8,988 bases of DNA from Ancylobacter novellus (GCA_003241485.1 QFQD01000105.1:1-8988), one strand, 5' to 3'; counted from the first letter of the stretch, positions 1 through 8,964 are shown. Translations and numbers: made by a program. The notes: generated by a model not told the origin, from the letters alone.

Positions 1-932
1 CGGCCGACGATGCGCTCCACCAGCTTCGCATCCAGCGGATGGCCGGTGGAGAACAGGCGCAGCGGCGCGGGGCTCGCCGCGAAGGCGACAGGCCCGATCA
101 GCGAACTCAGCCGGCGGGCAATGGCGGGAGCCGGGTCGATCCAGCGCACCGGCCAAGGCGCGACCTTCTTCAGCCGTTCGAGCACCAGTGGATAATGCGT
201 GCAGGCGAGCACCACCGTGTCGGTGCGCTCGCCCGCCTCGCGCACGAAAGCCGGGGCGATCTCGGCCGCGAAATCCTCGTCCGGCACCGTCTCACCCGCC
301 ATGACCGCCTCCACCAGCGGCGCGAGCCGAGTGGAGCCCACCAGCGTGACATGGCAATCACCGGCGAAATCGCGGATCAGCGCCTGCGTATAGTCGCGCT
401 TCACCGTGCCCGGCGTGGCAAGCACGGTGACCCGCTTGGTGAGCGAGCTCTCGCAGGCCGGCTTGATGGCCGGCACGGTACCGACGAAGGGAATGGAATA
501 GCGCGCCCGCAGAGCCGGCAGAACCAGCGTCGAGGCGGTATTGCAGGCGATGACCACGGCATCCGGTGCCACACGTGCGATCAGCGCGTCGATCACCGTG
601 ACCAGGCGGGCGAGGAGCGCGCCCTCCTCCCATTCGCCGATTGGAAAGGCCGCGTCGTCCGCCGCATAGACAAAGCGCGCATCCGGCCGGGCGCGCGCCA
701 GTTCGCGAAACACCGAGAGCCCGCCAAGCCCCGAATCGAACACCAGGATTGTGGGTGGGCGCAAGGCGGGAGCGGCAGCCAGGGTCGAGAGCGGCACGGC
801 GGATGGTCCCGTTGCGCGAGGGTGCGAGACATCGGGCATGCTGCCGTGAACGCTGCCGGAACCGTGGCCCTCGGCGCCCTGAGAGAGCGCCGGAGAACCA
901 GAAGCAGAAGCGGGCGAAGCCTCGATACGCAT
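1..932 (-). CDS. murI: Glutamate racemase, 3' end cut off by window edge
   Basis: The gene makes glutamate racemase, a cytosolic cofactor-independent enzyme that converts L- to D-glutamate for peptidoglycan. The 310 visible codons contain the family landmarks: the DSGLGGLSV loop at residues 66-74 (Asp66 and Ser67), the first catalytic cysteine in ACNTAST (Cys130) and the second in ACTHYPL (Cys244, with His246). These are the two thiols of the two-base racemisation mechanism. The stop codon lies beyond base 1, and only a short C-terminal piece should be missing. The start at 930-932 is chosen because GGAGG sits 7 bases upstream. It gives an unusual, Ala/Ser/Gly/Pro-rich extension of about 58 residues before the racemase fold begins. 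An internal ATG at 837-839 is possible but has no good ribosome binding site. The gene lies 90 bases downstream of trmJ on the same strand and may share its transcript. The family call is near certain; the start is less so. Confidence 0.95.
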   Translation of the reverse strand, partial: MRIEASPASASGSPALSQGAEGHGSGSVHGSMPDVSHPRATGPSAVPLSTLAAAPALRPPTILVFDSGLGGLSVFRELARARPDARFVYAADDAAFPIGEWEEGALLARLVTVIDALIARVAPDAVVIACNTASTLVLPALRARYSIPFVGTVPAIKPACESSLTKRVTVLATPGTVKRDYTQALIRDFAGDCHVTLVGSTRLAPLVEAVMAGETVPDEDFAAEIAPAFVREAGERTDTVVLACTHYPLVLERLKKVAPWPVRWIDPAPAIARRLSSLIGPVAFAASPAPLRLFSTGHPLDAKLVERIVG

Positions 933-939
933 CTGATGT

Positions 940-944
940 CCTCC
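940..944 (-). promoter_or_regulatory. Shine-Dalgarno site of murI
   Basis: GGAGG on the minus strand lies 7 bases before the ATG at 930-932. It is the best ribosome binding site near the 5' end of murI and supports the long N-terminal form over the internal ATG at 837-839, which lacks such a site. Confidence 0.7.
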
Positions 945-1004
945 ATCCCGGGCAGCATTGTGGCGCATCAAGGTGAACGGATCGTTGCCGCCGTCAGGCA
1001 CCCT

Positions 1005-1022
1005 CCTCGCCCTCGCCCTCGC
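1005..1022. repeat. Three tandem CCTCGC hexamers after the trmJ stop
   Basis: The plus strand reads CCTCGC three times without interruption (1005-1010, 1011-1016, 1017-1022). The tract touches the trmJ stop codon at 1023-1025 and lies in the 90-base gap before murI. It is a very short microsatellite in GC-rich DNA; no function can be assigned. Confidence 0.6.
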
Positions 1023-1304
1023 CTACGCCCCGTCCTCGCCCGGCTTGGCCGTCTTCGCGCTCAGCCGGGCGGCGGTACGGGCTTCACGCGTCTGCCGCCC
1101 CTCCACCAGCGCGGTGATCATGCCGTGCAGCGTCGCGACATCCTGCCGGGTCAGCCCCACCCGGTGGAAGATGTTGCGGATGTTGCGAATGGTGACCGGC
1201 TTCTTCTCCGGCGAGCGGAAGAACAGCGCCTCGTCGAGCTCATGCTCGACATGGTCGAAGAAGGCGAGCAGATCGGCCTTGTCGGCCAAGCTTGAACCAC
1301 TCAT
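1023..1304 (-). pseudogene. trmJ: trmJ C-terminal domain, out of frame with the catalytic domain
   Basis: This frame encodes the C-terminal helical domain of TrmJ. It includes the DLLAFFDHVEHELDEALFF segment, the IRNIRNIFHRVGLT segment and LHGMITAL, which match the usual tail of TrmJ proteins involved in dimer formation and tRNA binding. The ATG at 1302-1304 overlaps the Tyr168-Glu169 codons of the catalytic domain in another frame, so it is unlikely to be a real start. The first residues of this frame (MSGSS) are the +1 reading of the codons for YEWFK. Family-like sequence begins at about 1289 with LADKADLL. Joining the catalytic part up to Lys172 with this part from 1289 gives about 260 residues, near the family length, but leaves almost no linker between the domains. 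The gene ends at TAG 1023-1025. Either the gene is disrupted here or the sequence holds an error near 1289. Confidence 0.75.
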
Positions 1305-1806
1305 AGCCGACGACCGCGACCGCCATGCCGAGATTGAGCGACGCGAAGGCGGGATTCACCGGCAAGGTCAGGATCACGTCGGCGAGCGAGACTTCTTCCG
1401 TGTAGAGCCCGGTGCGCTCGCGCCCGAACAACAGGCCGACATTCTCGCCTGACGCGATGTGACCGGCCATCTCGACCGCCACCTGATCCGCGCCGAGCAC
1501 GGTCTTCTGCATGCCGCGCTCACGCGCCGTGGCGGCGGCAACGAAATTGAGGTCGGCAATGGCCGAACGCAGGTCCGGGAACAGCTCGGCGTTTTCGAGG
1601 ATGCGGTCGGCGCCGGAAGCGAAGGTCACCGCCTTGGGGTTTGGCCAGCCCTCGCGCGGGTTGACGAGGCGCAGGCGCGACAGGCCGAAATTGCCCATCG
1701 CCCGCACGGCCGAGCCGATATTCTCGCCGAGCTGCGGCTCGACGAGGATGACAACCGGCCCGCCCTCGGGCCAGGATTTGGTGGTGTCGGTGCCGGCGCC
1801 GGACAT
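1240..1806 (-). CDS. trmJ: TrmJ-type tRNA 2'-O-methyltransferase, catalytic domain (frameshifted)
   Basis: This is the SPOUT (SpoU/TrmH) methyltransferase domain of TrmJ, which uses S-adenosylmethionine to methylate the 2'-O of the residue at position 32 in the anticodon loop of certain tRNAs. The motifs are visible in order: the N-terminal VEPQLGENIGSAVRAMGNFG stretch (residues 22-41, with Asn29 and Arg35), LLFGRERTGL (125-134), and PVNPAFASLNLGMAV (149-163), which forms the SAM-binding knot. After GYEWFK (167-172) the frame departs from the family and ends in an Arg-rich tail at residue 188. The expected C-terminal domain continues in the +1 frame. A protein made as written would be a 188-residue catalytic domain with no normal tail. 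The start at 1804-1806 has an AGGGAG ribosome binding site (complement of 1811-1816). The gene is divergent from ansP and upstream of murI. Confidence 0.85.
   Translation of the reverse strand: MSGAGTDTTKSWPEGGPVVILVEPQLGENIGSAVRAMGNFGLSRLRLVNPREGWPNPKAVTFASGADRILENAELFPDLRSAIADLNFVAAATARERGMQKTVLGADQVAVEMAGHIASGENVGLLFGRERTGLYTEEVSLADVILTLPVNPAFASLNLGMAVAVVGYEWFKLGRQGRSARLLRPCRA
1270..1287. repeat. 9-bp imperfect tandem repeat at the trmJ frame break
   Basis: On the plus strand TCGGCCTTG (1273-1281) is followed by TCGGCCAAG (1282-1290), so TCGGCC recurs with a 9-base period. It lies exactly where the trmJ reading frame changes. Short direct repeats of this kind can mediate slippage deletions, but a chance match in GC-rich sequence cannot be excluded. 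Confidence 0.45.
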
Positions 1807-1823
1807 GTTTCTCCCTCTGATAG

Positions 1824-1845
1824 CGCGCCCGTATAGCGGGACGCG
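1824..1845. repeat. GC-rich inverted repeat in the trmJ promoter region
   Basis: CGCGCCCG (1824-1831) and CGGGACGCG (1837-1845) form an 8-bp stem with a single bulged A at 1841 and a TATAG loop. It lies 18 bases upstream of the trmJ start codon and overlaps the candidate -10 element. It could be an operator or simply GC-rich background. Confidence 0.4.
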
Positions 1846-1858
1846 GCCCGGTTGCGAA
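1830..1858 (-). promoter_or_regulatory. Candidate sigma-70-type promoter for trmJ
   Basis: Reading the minus strand, TTCGCA (1853-1858) and TATACG (1830-1835) are separated by exactly 17 bases. Each matches four of six positions of the TTGACA/TATAAT consensus. Transcription would begin near 1822, giving a leader of about 16 bases that includes the AGGGAG ribosome binding site. This is pattern matching only. Confidence 0.35.
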
Positions 1859-1957
1859 GCCTGTCGTCAAAGGAGATCGCCGGGCGGGACAACGCTTCAC
1901 CACGGCGACAAATCGCTTGGCGACGCCCTCGCGCCCGCGCATGCTCGCGCACGGTGG

Positions 1958-1973
1958 TTGGCACGATCGGCGC
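1958..1973 (+). promoter_or_regulatory. Candidate sigma-54 (RpoN) promoter for ansP
   Basis: TTGGCACG at 1958-1965 matches the -24 element of sigma-54 promoters at every position. The GG at 1960-1961 and the GC at 1972-1973 are separated by exactly 10 bases, the required -24/-12 spacing. The -12 element is weak (GCGCG where TTGCA or TTGCT is expected). Transcription would start near 1985, 15 bases before the ansP ATG. Nitrogen-regulated amino acid transport often uses sigma-54 with NtrC, which suits an asparagine permease. I found no clear NtrC palindrome in the rest of the gap. Confidence 0.4.
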
Positions 1974-1999
1974 GTGCGGACTGGAATGGGGCCGGGTCT

Positions 2000-3448
2000 A
2001 TGAGCGTAACGCAGTCCGACGCGCCAATAGTGCCGGACGAGAATATCGACGCGACAGCCTTCGACAAGAAGGCCTGGCTCGAGTCCCACGAGCAAGGGCT
2101 GCATCAGGGACTTGGTCGCCGCCACGTCCAGATGATCGCCATTGGCGGCGCCATCGGCACCGGCCTGTTCCTCGGTGCCGGCGCCCGCCTGCAGCAGGTT
2201 GGCCCGGCTCTGGCGGTGATCTACCTCATCTGCGGCGTGCTGGCCTTCCTCATCCTGCGTGCGCTGGGCGAGTTGGTCGCGCATCGCCCGAGCAGCGGCA
2301 GCTTCGTCTCCTATGCCCGCGAATTCCTCGGCGAGGAGGCCTCCTATGTCGCCGGCTGGCTGTATTTCCTCAACTGGGCGATGACCGGCATCGTCGATAT
2401 CACCGCCGTCGCCCTTTACATGCACTACTGGCAGATCTTCACCGACGTGCCGCAATGGGTTTTCGCGCTCGTTGCCTTATGCATCGTCACCGGACTCAAT
2501 CTCGTCAACGTGAAATATTTCGGCGAGATGGAGTTCTGGTTCGCGGTTGTGAAGGTCGCCGCGCTCAGCCTCTTCCTCATCGTCGGCGTCGTGCTTCTGG
2601 GCTCGGGCCAGGGCGTTGCCGGCCACCCGACCGGATTCTCGCTCATCGGCGACAATGGCGGCATGTTCCCGAACGGCCTGCTGCCCGCACTCGTGCTCAT
2701 CCAGGGCGTCGTCTTCGCCTATGCCGGAGTCGAGCTGATCGGAATCGCCGCCGGCGAGTGCAAGGACGTGAAGGAGATACTGCCGCGCGCGGTCAACGGA
2801 GTGATCTGGCGCATCGCGCTGTTCTATGTCGGCTCAGTGCTGCTGCTGGTGTGCCTGCTGCCTTGGACGGCCTACAGCGCGGATGAGAGCCCGTTCGTCA
2901 CCTTCTTCGCCGCGCTGGGCGTGCCCGGCATCGGCACTGCGATGAACATCGTGGTGCTCACCGCCGCGCTTTCCAGCCTCAACTCCGGCCTCTACTCAAC
3001 CGGCCGTGTGCTCCGCTCGCTGGCAATGGGCGGCTCGGCGCCGTCCGTGCTGGCGAAGCTCAACGCGCATTCGGTACCGTTCGCCGGCATCATGGTCACC
3101 GTATCGATCTACGCGGTGGGCGTCGTTCTGAACTATCTTGTGCCGAGCCAGGTGTTCGAGCTGGTGCTGAACGTCGCCTCCCTGGGCGTGCTCTCCACCT
3201 GGGCCTTCATCCTCGTCTGCCAGATCCAGCTGCGGCGGGCGATCGCCCGCGGAGATGCCGAGCCGGTGAGCTTCCGCATGCCCGGCGCGCCCTTCACCAG
3301 CTGGATCGGCCTCGCCTTCCTGCTCGGCGTCCTCGTGATGATGGCGTTCAATTACCCCACAGGCACCTATACCGTTGCAGGGATACCATTCATAGCCGCT
3401 CTGCTGGGGCTGGGATGGCATCTGCTCCGCCGCCGGCGTGAGGCCTAG
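2000..3448 (+). CDS. ansP: L-asparagine permease, APC superfamily
   Basis: The product is a 482-residue inner-membrane amino acid/proton symporter of the APC superfamily, AAT family. From memory it resembles enterobacterial AnsP along its whole length, including HVQMIAIGGAIGTGLFLGAG (42-61, first helix with the substrate-backbone-binding loop), RPSSGSFVSYAREFLG (96-111), NWAMTGIVDITAVALYMHYW (125-144), VFAYAGVELIGIAAGECKD (238-256), NIVVLTAALSSLNSGLY (316-332) and PGAPFTSW (428-435). About twelve hydrophobic segments are evident. The C-terminus is shorter than in Escherichia coli AnsP, ending soon after helix 12 in an Arg-rich stretch. The frame is open well upstream, but the ATG at 2000 is chosen because the AnsP-like N-terminus (KAWLESHEQGLHQGLGRRH) begins shortly after it. 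Its ribosome binding site is weak (GGGG about 8 bases before). The gene diverges from trmJ and may be under sigma-54 control. Asparagine specificity is inferred from similarity; a related neutral amino acid is possible. Confidence 0.9.
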   Translation: MSVTQSDAPIVPDENIDATAFDKKAWLESHEQGLHQGLGRRHVQMIAIGGAIGTGLFLGAGARLQQVGPALAVIYLICGVLAFLILRALGELVAHRPSSGSFVSYAREFLGEEASYVAGWLYFLNWAMTGIVDITAVALYMHYWQIFTDVPQWVFALVALCIVTGLNLVNVKYFGEMEFWFAVVKVAALSLFLIVGVVLLGSGQGVAGHPTGFSLIGDNGGMFPNGLLPALVLIQGVVFAYAGVELIGIAAGECKDVKEILPRAVNGVIWRIALFYVGSVLLLVCLLPWTAYSADESPFVTFFAALGVPGIGTAMNIVVLTAALSSLNSGLYSTGRVLRSLAMGGSAPSVLAKLNAHSVPFAGIMVTVSIYAVGVVLNYLVPSQVFELVLNVASLGVLSTWAFILVCQIQLRRAIARGDAEPVSFRMPGAPFTSWIGLAFLLGVLVMMAFNYPTGTYTVAGIPFIAALLGLGWHLLRRRREA

Positions 3449-3667
3449 CTTGTTCCCCCGCGTGGCGGCAGAAGGAGCGAGGCCAGCGACAAACGGGTGG
3501 CATCAACGGAAGTTATGCGCCTGCGGCATGTCGTCTCGCCGAAAGTCGCTCCGACCGTGACTTCCGCTTGACGTTGCGGCGCTGTATCACGCCTTCGCCG
3601 GTGCCCGCCGCGCGGACGGACGCCGAGGCCCCATTACGATCTGCAATCCGCGCGAAGGTGGAACCCC

Positions 3668-4879
3668 ATGGCGAAAATCAAGGTCGCGAATCCGGTCGTC
3701 GAACTCGACGGCGATGAGATGACGCGCATCATCTGGCAGTACATCAAGGACAAGCTGATCCATCCCTACCTCGACATCGACCTCGAGTATTACGACCTCG
3801 GTGTCGAGAACCGCGACGCCACCGACGATCAGGTCACGATCGACGCGGCCGAGGCGATCAAGCGCGTTGGCGTGGGCGTCAAGTGCGCCACCATCACCCC
3901 GGATGCGGGCCGCGTCACCGAGTTCAACCTCAAGAAGATGTGGCGTTCGCCCAACGGCACCATCCGCAACATCCTCGGCGGCGTGATCTTCCGCGAGCCG
4001 ATCATCTGCAAGAACGTTCCGCGCCTGGTGCCGGGCTGGACCCAGCCCATCATCGTTGGCCGCCATGCCTTTGGTGACCAGTACCGCGCCACCGACTTCA
4101 CCGTTCCGGGCAAGGGCACGCTCACCATCAAGTTCGTCGGTGACGACGGCACCGTGATCGAACATGAGGTCTACAAGTACCCGGGCGCCGGCGTCGCGCT
4201 GTCGATGTACAATATCGACGAATCCATCGTCGAATTTGCCCGCGCCTCGCTGAACTACGGCCTCATGCGCAAGTACCCGGTGTACCTCTCCACCAAGGAC
4301 ACCATTCTCAAGCAGTATGACGGCCGCTTCCGCAAGATTTTCCAGGACATCTACGACGCCGAGTTCAAGACCGAATTCGAGAAGAACAAGATCTGGTACG
4401 AGCATCGCCTGATCGACGACATGGTCGCCTCGGCGCTCAAGTGGTCCGGCGGCTATGTCTGGGCCTGCAAGAACTATGACGGCGACGTGCAGTCGGACAT
4501 CGTCGCGCAGGGCTTCGGCTCGCTCGGACTGATGACCTCCGTGCTGATGACACCCGATGGCAAGACCGTCGAGGCCGAAGCGGCGCACGGCACCGTCACC
4601 CGCCACTACCGCGAGCACCAGAAGGGCAAGGAGACCTCGACCAACTCCATCGCCTCGATCTTCGCCTGGACCCGCGGCCTCGCCCATCGCGCCAAGCTCG
4701 ACAACAATGCCGAACTCGCCACCTTCTGCGCCACGCTGGAGAAGGTCTGCATCGACACGGTCGAGAGCGGTTACATGACCAAGGATCTCGCGCTGCTCGT
4801 CGGCGCGGACCAGAAGTGGCTCTCCACCACCGGCTTCCTCGACAAGATCTCCGAGAACCTGCAGAAGGCGCTCGCCTGA
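3668..4879 (+). CDS. icd: Isocitrate dehydrogenase, NADP-dependent, dimeric eukaryote-like type
   Basis: The enzyme oxidatively decarboxylates isocitrate to 2-oxoglutarate in the TCA cycle and produces NADPH. It has 403 residues and belongs to the homodimeric subfamily shared with mitochondrial and cytosolic enzymes, which is common in alphaproteobacteria and unlike the Escherichia coli Icd type. Isocitrate is bound by SPNGTIRN (Ser94, Asn96, Arg100), Arg109 and Arg132 in GRHAFGDQYR. Catalytic Lys210 lies in LSTKDT. Metal ligands are Asp250 or Asp251 in HRLIDDMV and Asp273 and Asp277 in YDGDVQSD. NADP preference is indicated by HGTVTRHYR (Arg312, His313). The ATG is preceded by AAGGTGG at 3655-3661. 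The gene lies 219 bases after ansP, so it probably has its own promoter, although I could not identify one: a TTGACG at 3568-3573 has no partner at normal spacing. A strong hairpin follows the stop. Confidence 0.98.
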   Translation: MAKIKVANPVVELDGDEMTRIIWQYIKDKLIHPYLDIDLEYYDLGVENRDATDDQVTIDAAEAIKRVGVGVKCATITPDAGRVTEFNLKKMWRSPNGTIRNILGGVIFREPIICKNVPRLVPGWTQPIIVGRHAFGDQYRATDFTVPGKGTLTIKFVGDDGTVIEHEVYKYPGAGVALSMYNIDESIVEFARASLNYGLMRKYPVYLSTKDTILKQYDGRFRKIFQDIYDAEFKTEFEKNKIWYEHRLIDDMVASALKWSGGYVWACKNYDGDVQSDIVAQGFGSLGLMTSVLMTPDGKTVEAEAAHGTVTRHYREHQKGKETSTNSIASIFAWTRGLAHRAKLDNNAELATFCATLEKVCIDTVESGYMTKDLALLVGADQKWLSTTGFLDKISENLQKALA

Positions 4880-4889
4880 TCTCCTCCCT

Positions 4890-4918
4890 TCCGGGGCGCG
4901 GCGCCGCTGCGCCCCGGA
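4890..4918. terminator. Hairpin between convergent icd and channel gene
   Basis: TCCGGGGCGC (4890-4899) and GCGCCCCGGA (4909-4918) form a perfect 10-bp, very GC-rich stem with a 9-base loop. It lies 10 bases after the icd stop and 8 bases beyond the stop of the opposing channel gene, so it could end transcription from both sides. No T-tract follows on either strand, so termination by this hairpin alone is not assured. Confidence 0.65.
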
Positions 4919-4926
4919 CATCTGCC

Positions 4927-6174
4927 TCAGCCGTCATCGTCCCGCGCCGCGAGTTCGTCGTCGGCAATGTCGGCACTGCGTCGCAGCGCATGCGGGCCGT
5001 CCGTATCCGTTGCCATGGCGCGAATGCGCTCGCCGATCTCAGGATGGCGCTGGATCACATCGGCAAGATCATCGGCATCCAGCATCAGCAGCATCGAACG
5101 CACCCGCGCACGCGCCGTCGCCGCGCGCTTGGTGGATTGCAGCAGCGCCATCTCGCCGAAGAACTGCCCCTCATTGAGCACGACTGTCTTGCCGACAAAT
5201 TCCAGTGCCACCTCGCCCGACGCGATGAAATACATCGAGCGCCCCGCCTCGCCGCGCCGCACGATGATCTCGCCGGGATGCGCCGTATGCGCGGAAAGCA
5301 CCTTGTGGATCTCGCCAATGCCGGCAGCGTCGAGATCGGCGAAGAGCGGCACGCGCGCCACCATGCCCCAGGTGATGACAAAATCACGCCGCTTGATCAC
5401 GTCCACGAAGGCGGTGGCGATGATGCCGACCGGCAGCGCTATCATGACGATGCCGGTAATCATGGTCAGACCGGCGATGATCCGGCCCGGGACTGTCACC
5501 GGGTAGACGTCGCCATAGCCGACCGTGGTCACCGTCGCCATCGCCCACCACATCGCGGACGGAATCGACCCCATATGTTCGGGCTGGACATTGCCCTCGG
5601 CAACATACATCGCCGAAGCCGAGATCAGCACCGCAGCGGCCAGCAGCCAGAAGCACGCCGCGAGTGACTGCCGCTCGCTGCGCAGCACTTCAAACAACGA
5701 CTGCATGCCGGGCGAATAGCGCGCCAGCTTGACGAAGCGGATGAGCCGCAGGATCGCCAATGTCCTTAGATTGACGCCGATGAAGGCGGAGACGACAAAT
5801 GGCAGCCAAGCCACGAGGTCGATGATCGCTACCGGCGTACGGATATAACGCAGCCGCGCACGCGTCGCCGACAGACCGCGATAGCGCGGATTCTCCGGCG
5901 CGACCCAGATACGCAAGCCATACTCAAGCGAGAAAATCGCCAGCGAGAAGATCTCGAAGGCGCGAAACAGCAGCAGATCCCGCAGATAAAGGCTCGGCAC
6001 GGTCTCAAGAACCGCCGCGAGCACATTGAGGAAGATGAGTGCGATCAGCGCGAAATTGATCTGCTCCGCGAGCCGATCATGCGCGGAATCACGCTCCAGC
6101 ACCTCATAGCAGCGCCGGCGCCGTTCCCGACGCCAGGCCGCAGAGAGCCAACCCGAACTGTTCCGGCCTGCCAT
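4927..6174 (-). CDS. Cyclic-nucleotide-gated, Kv-like six-TM potassium channel
   Basis: The 415-residue protein is a six-transmembrane potassium channel subunit of the MlotiK1 type, expected to form tetramers in the inner membrane. Segments are S1 (about 38-60), S2 (70-90), S3 (113-131), S4 (136-153), S5 (170-192), the pore helix and filter TTVGYGD (216-222), and S6 (230-258). S4 carries Arg143, Arg146, Lys149 and Arg152 at three-residue spacing, as in voltage sensors. A short linker leads to a cyclic-nucleotide-binding domain (about 275-385) with GEIIVRRGE, the phosphate-binding cassette FFGEMAL (Gly340, Glu341) and Arg350 in KRAAT, where the conserved phosphate-contacting arginine belongs. 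This suggests cAMP or cGMP binding. The N-terminus is Arg-rich and the last 25 residues are acidic. The start at 6172-6174 has AGGGGG about 8 bases upstream. It lies 33 bases after the alaS stop on the same strand, so read-through from alaS is likely. The ligand and physiological role are unknown. Confidence 0.93.
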   Translation of the reverse strand: MAGRNSSGWLSAAWRRERRRRCYEVLERDSAHDRLAEQINFALIALIFLNVLAAVLETVPSLYLRDLLLFRAFEIFSLAIFSLEYGLRIWVAPENPRYRGLSATRARLRYIRTPVAIIDLVAWLPFVVSAFIGVNLRTLAILRLIRFVKLARYSPGMQSLFEVLRSERQSLAACFWLLAAAVLISASAMYVAEGNVQPEHMGSIPSAMWWAMATVTTVGYGDVYPVTVPGRIIAGLTMITGIVMIALPVGIIATAFVDVIKRRDFVITWGMVARVPLFADLDAAGIGEIHKVLSAHTAHPGEIIVRRGEAGRSMYFIASGEVALEFVGKTVVLNEGQFFGEMALLQSTKRAATARARVRSMLLMLDADDLADVIQRHPEIGERIRAMATDTDGPHALRRSADIADDELAARDDDG

Positions 6175-6188
6175 GGCGGTCGCCCCCT

Positions 6189-6200
6189 GCGGCGCGCCGC
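6189..6200. repeat. 12-bp palindrome between alaS and channel gene
   Basis: GCGGCGCGCCGC is a perfect palindrome in the 33-base gap between alaS and the channel gene. Having no loop, it would make only a small hairpin in RNA. It could be a protein-binding site or chance in GC-rich sequence. Confidence 0.35.
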
Positions 6201-6207
6201 CGCGCGC

Positions 6208-8859
<2,652 letters not shown>

Positions 8860-8911
8860 CGAAACAGGTCCGCCGAATAACCAGACAACCGGCGCTGGGC
8901 AGCCACCGGCC

Positions 8912-8927
8912 CGCGCCGCGGGGCGCG
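8912..8927. repeat. GC hairpin in the alaS leader
   Basis: CGCGCC (8912-8917) and GGCGCG (8922-8927) form a 6-bp stem with a 4-base loop, just downstream of the expected alaS transcription start. It might influence expression of alaS or be GC-rich background. Confidence 0.35.
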
Positions 8928-8935
8928 AGAGCACG

Positions 8936-8964
8936 GTTCTAGCGACGCGCCAAGGGCTTGTCCA
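8936..8964 (-). promoter_or_regulatory. Candidate sigma-70-type promoter for alaS
   Basis: On the minus strand TGGACA (8959-8964) matches five of six -35 positions and TAGAAC (8936-8941) matches four of six -10 positions, with a 17-base spacer. Transcription would start near 8929, giving a leader of about 70 bases before the alaS ATG. This is the best promoter-like pair I found in the window, but it is unsupported beyond its sequence. Confidence 0.4.

Noticed and set aside
39..1295. Open frame of 418 codons on the plus strand across murI and trmJ
   Set aside because: It is antisense to two recognised genes, Arg/Gly-rich, and has no family features.
1520..2455. Minus-strand frame of 311 codons spanning trmJ and ansP
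   Set aside because: It overlaps both strands' real genes and the intergenic gap in a non-coding frame, with no recognisable motif.
3452..3472. Terminator after ansP (CCGC-GTG-GCGG)
   Set aside because: The stem is only 4 bp and no T-run follows.
3508..3566. Inverted repeat CGGAAGT ... ACTTCCG upstream of icd
   Set aside because: The arms are only 7 bp and more than 40 bases apart, with no supporting promoter, so chance is likely.
3568..3590. TTGACG as -35 element for icd
   Set aside because: The nearest -10-like hexamer, TATCAC at 3585-3590, is only 11 bases away, and nothing suitable lies at 16-18 bases.
3587..4921. Open frame of 444 codons on the minus strand antisense to icd
   Set aside because: It is the antisense shadow of icd with no recognisable domain, and it runs through the terminator hairpin.
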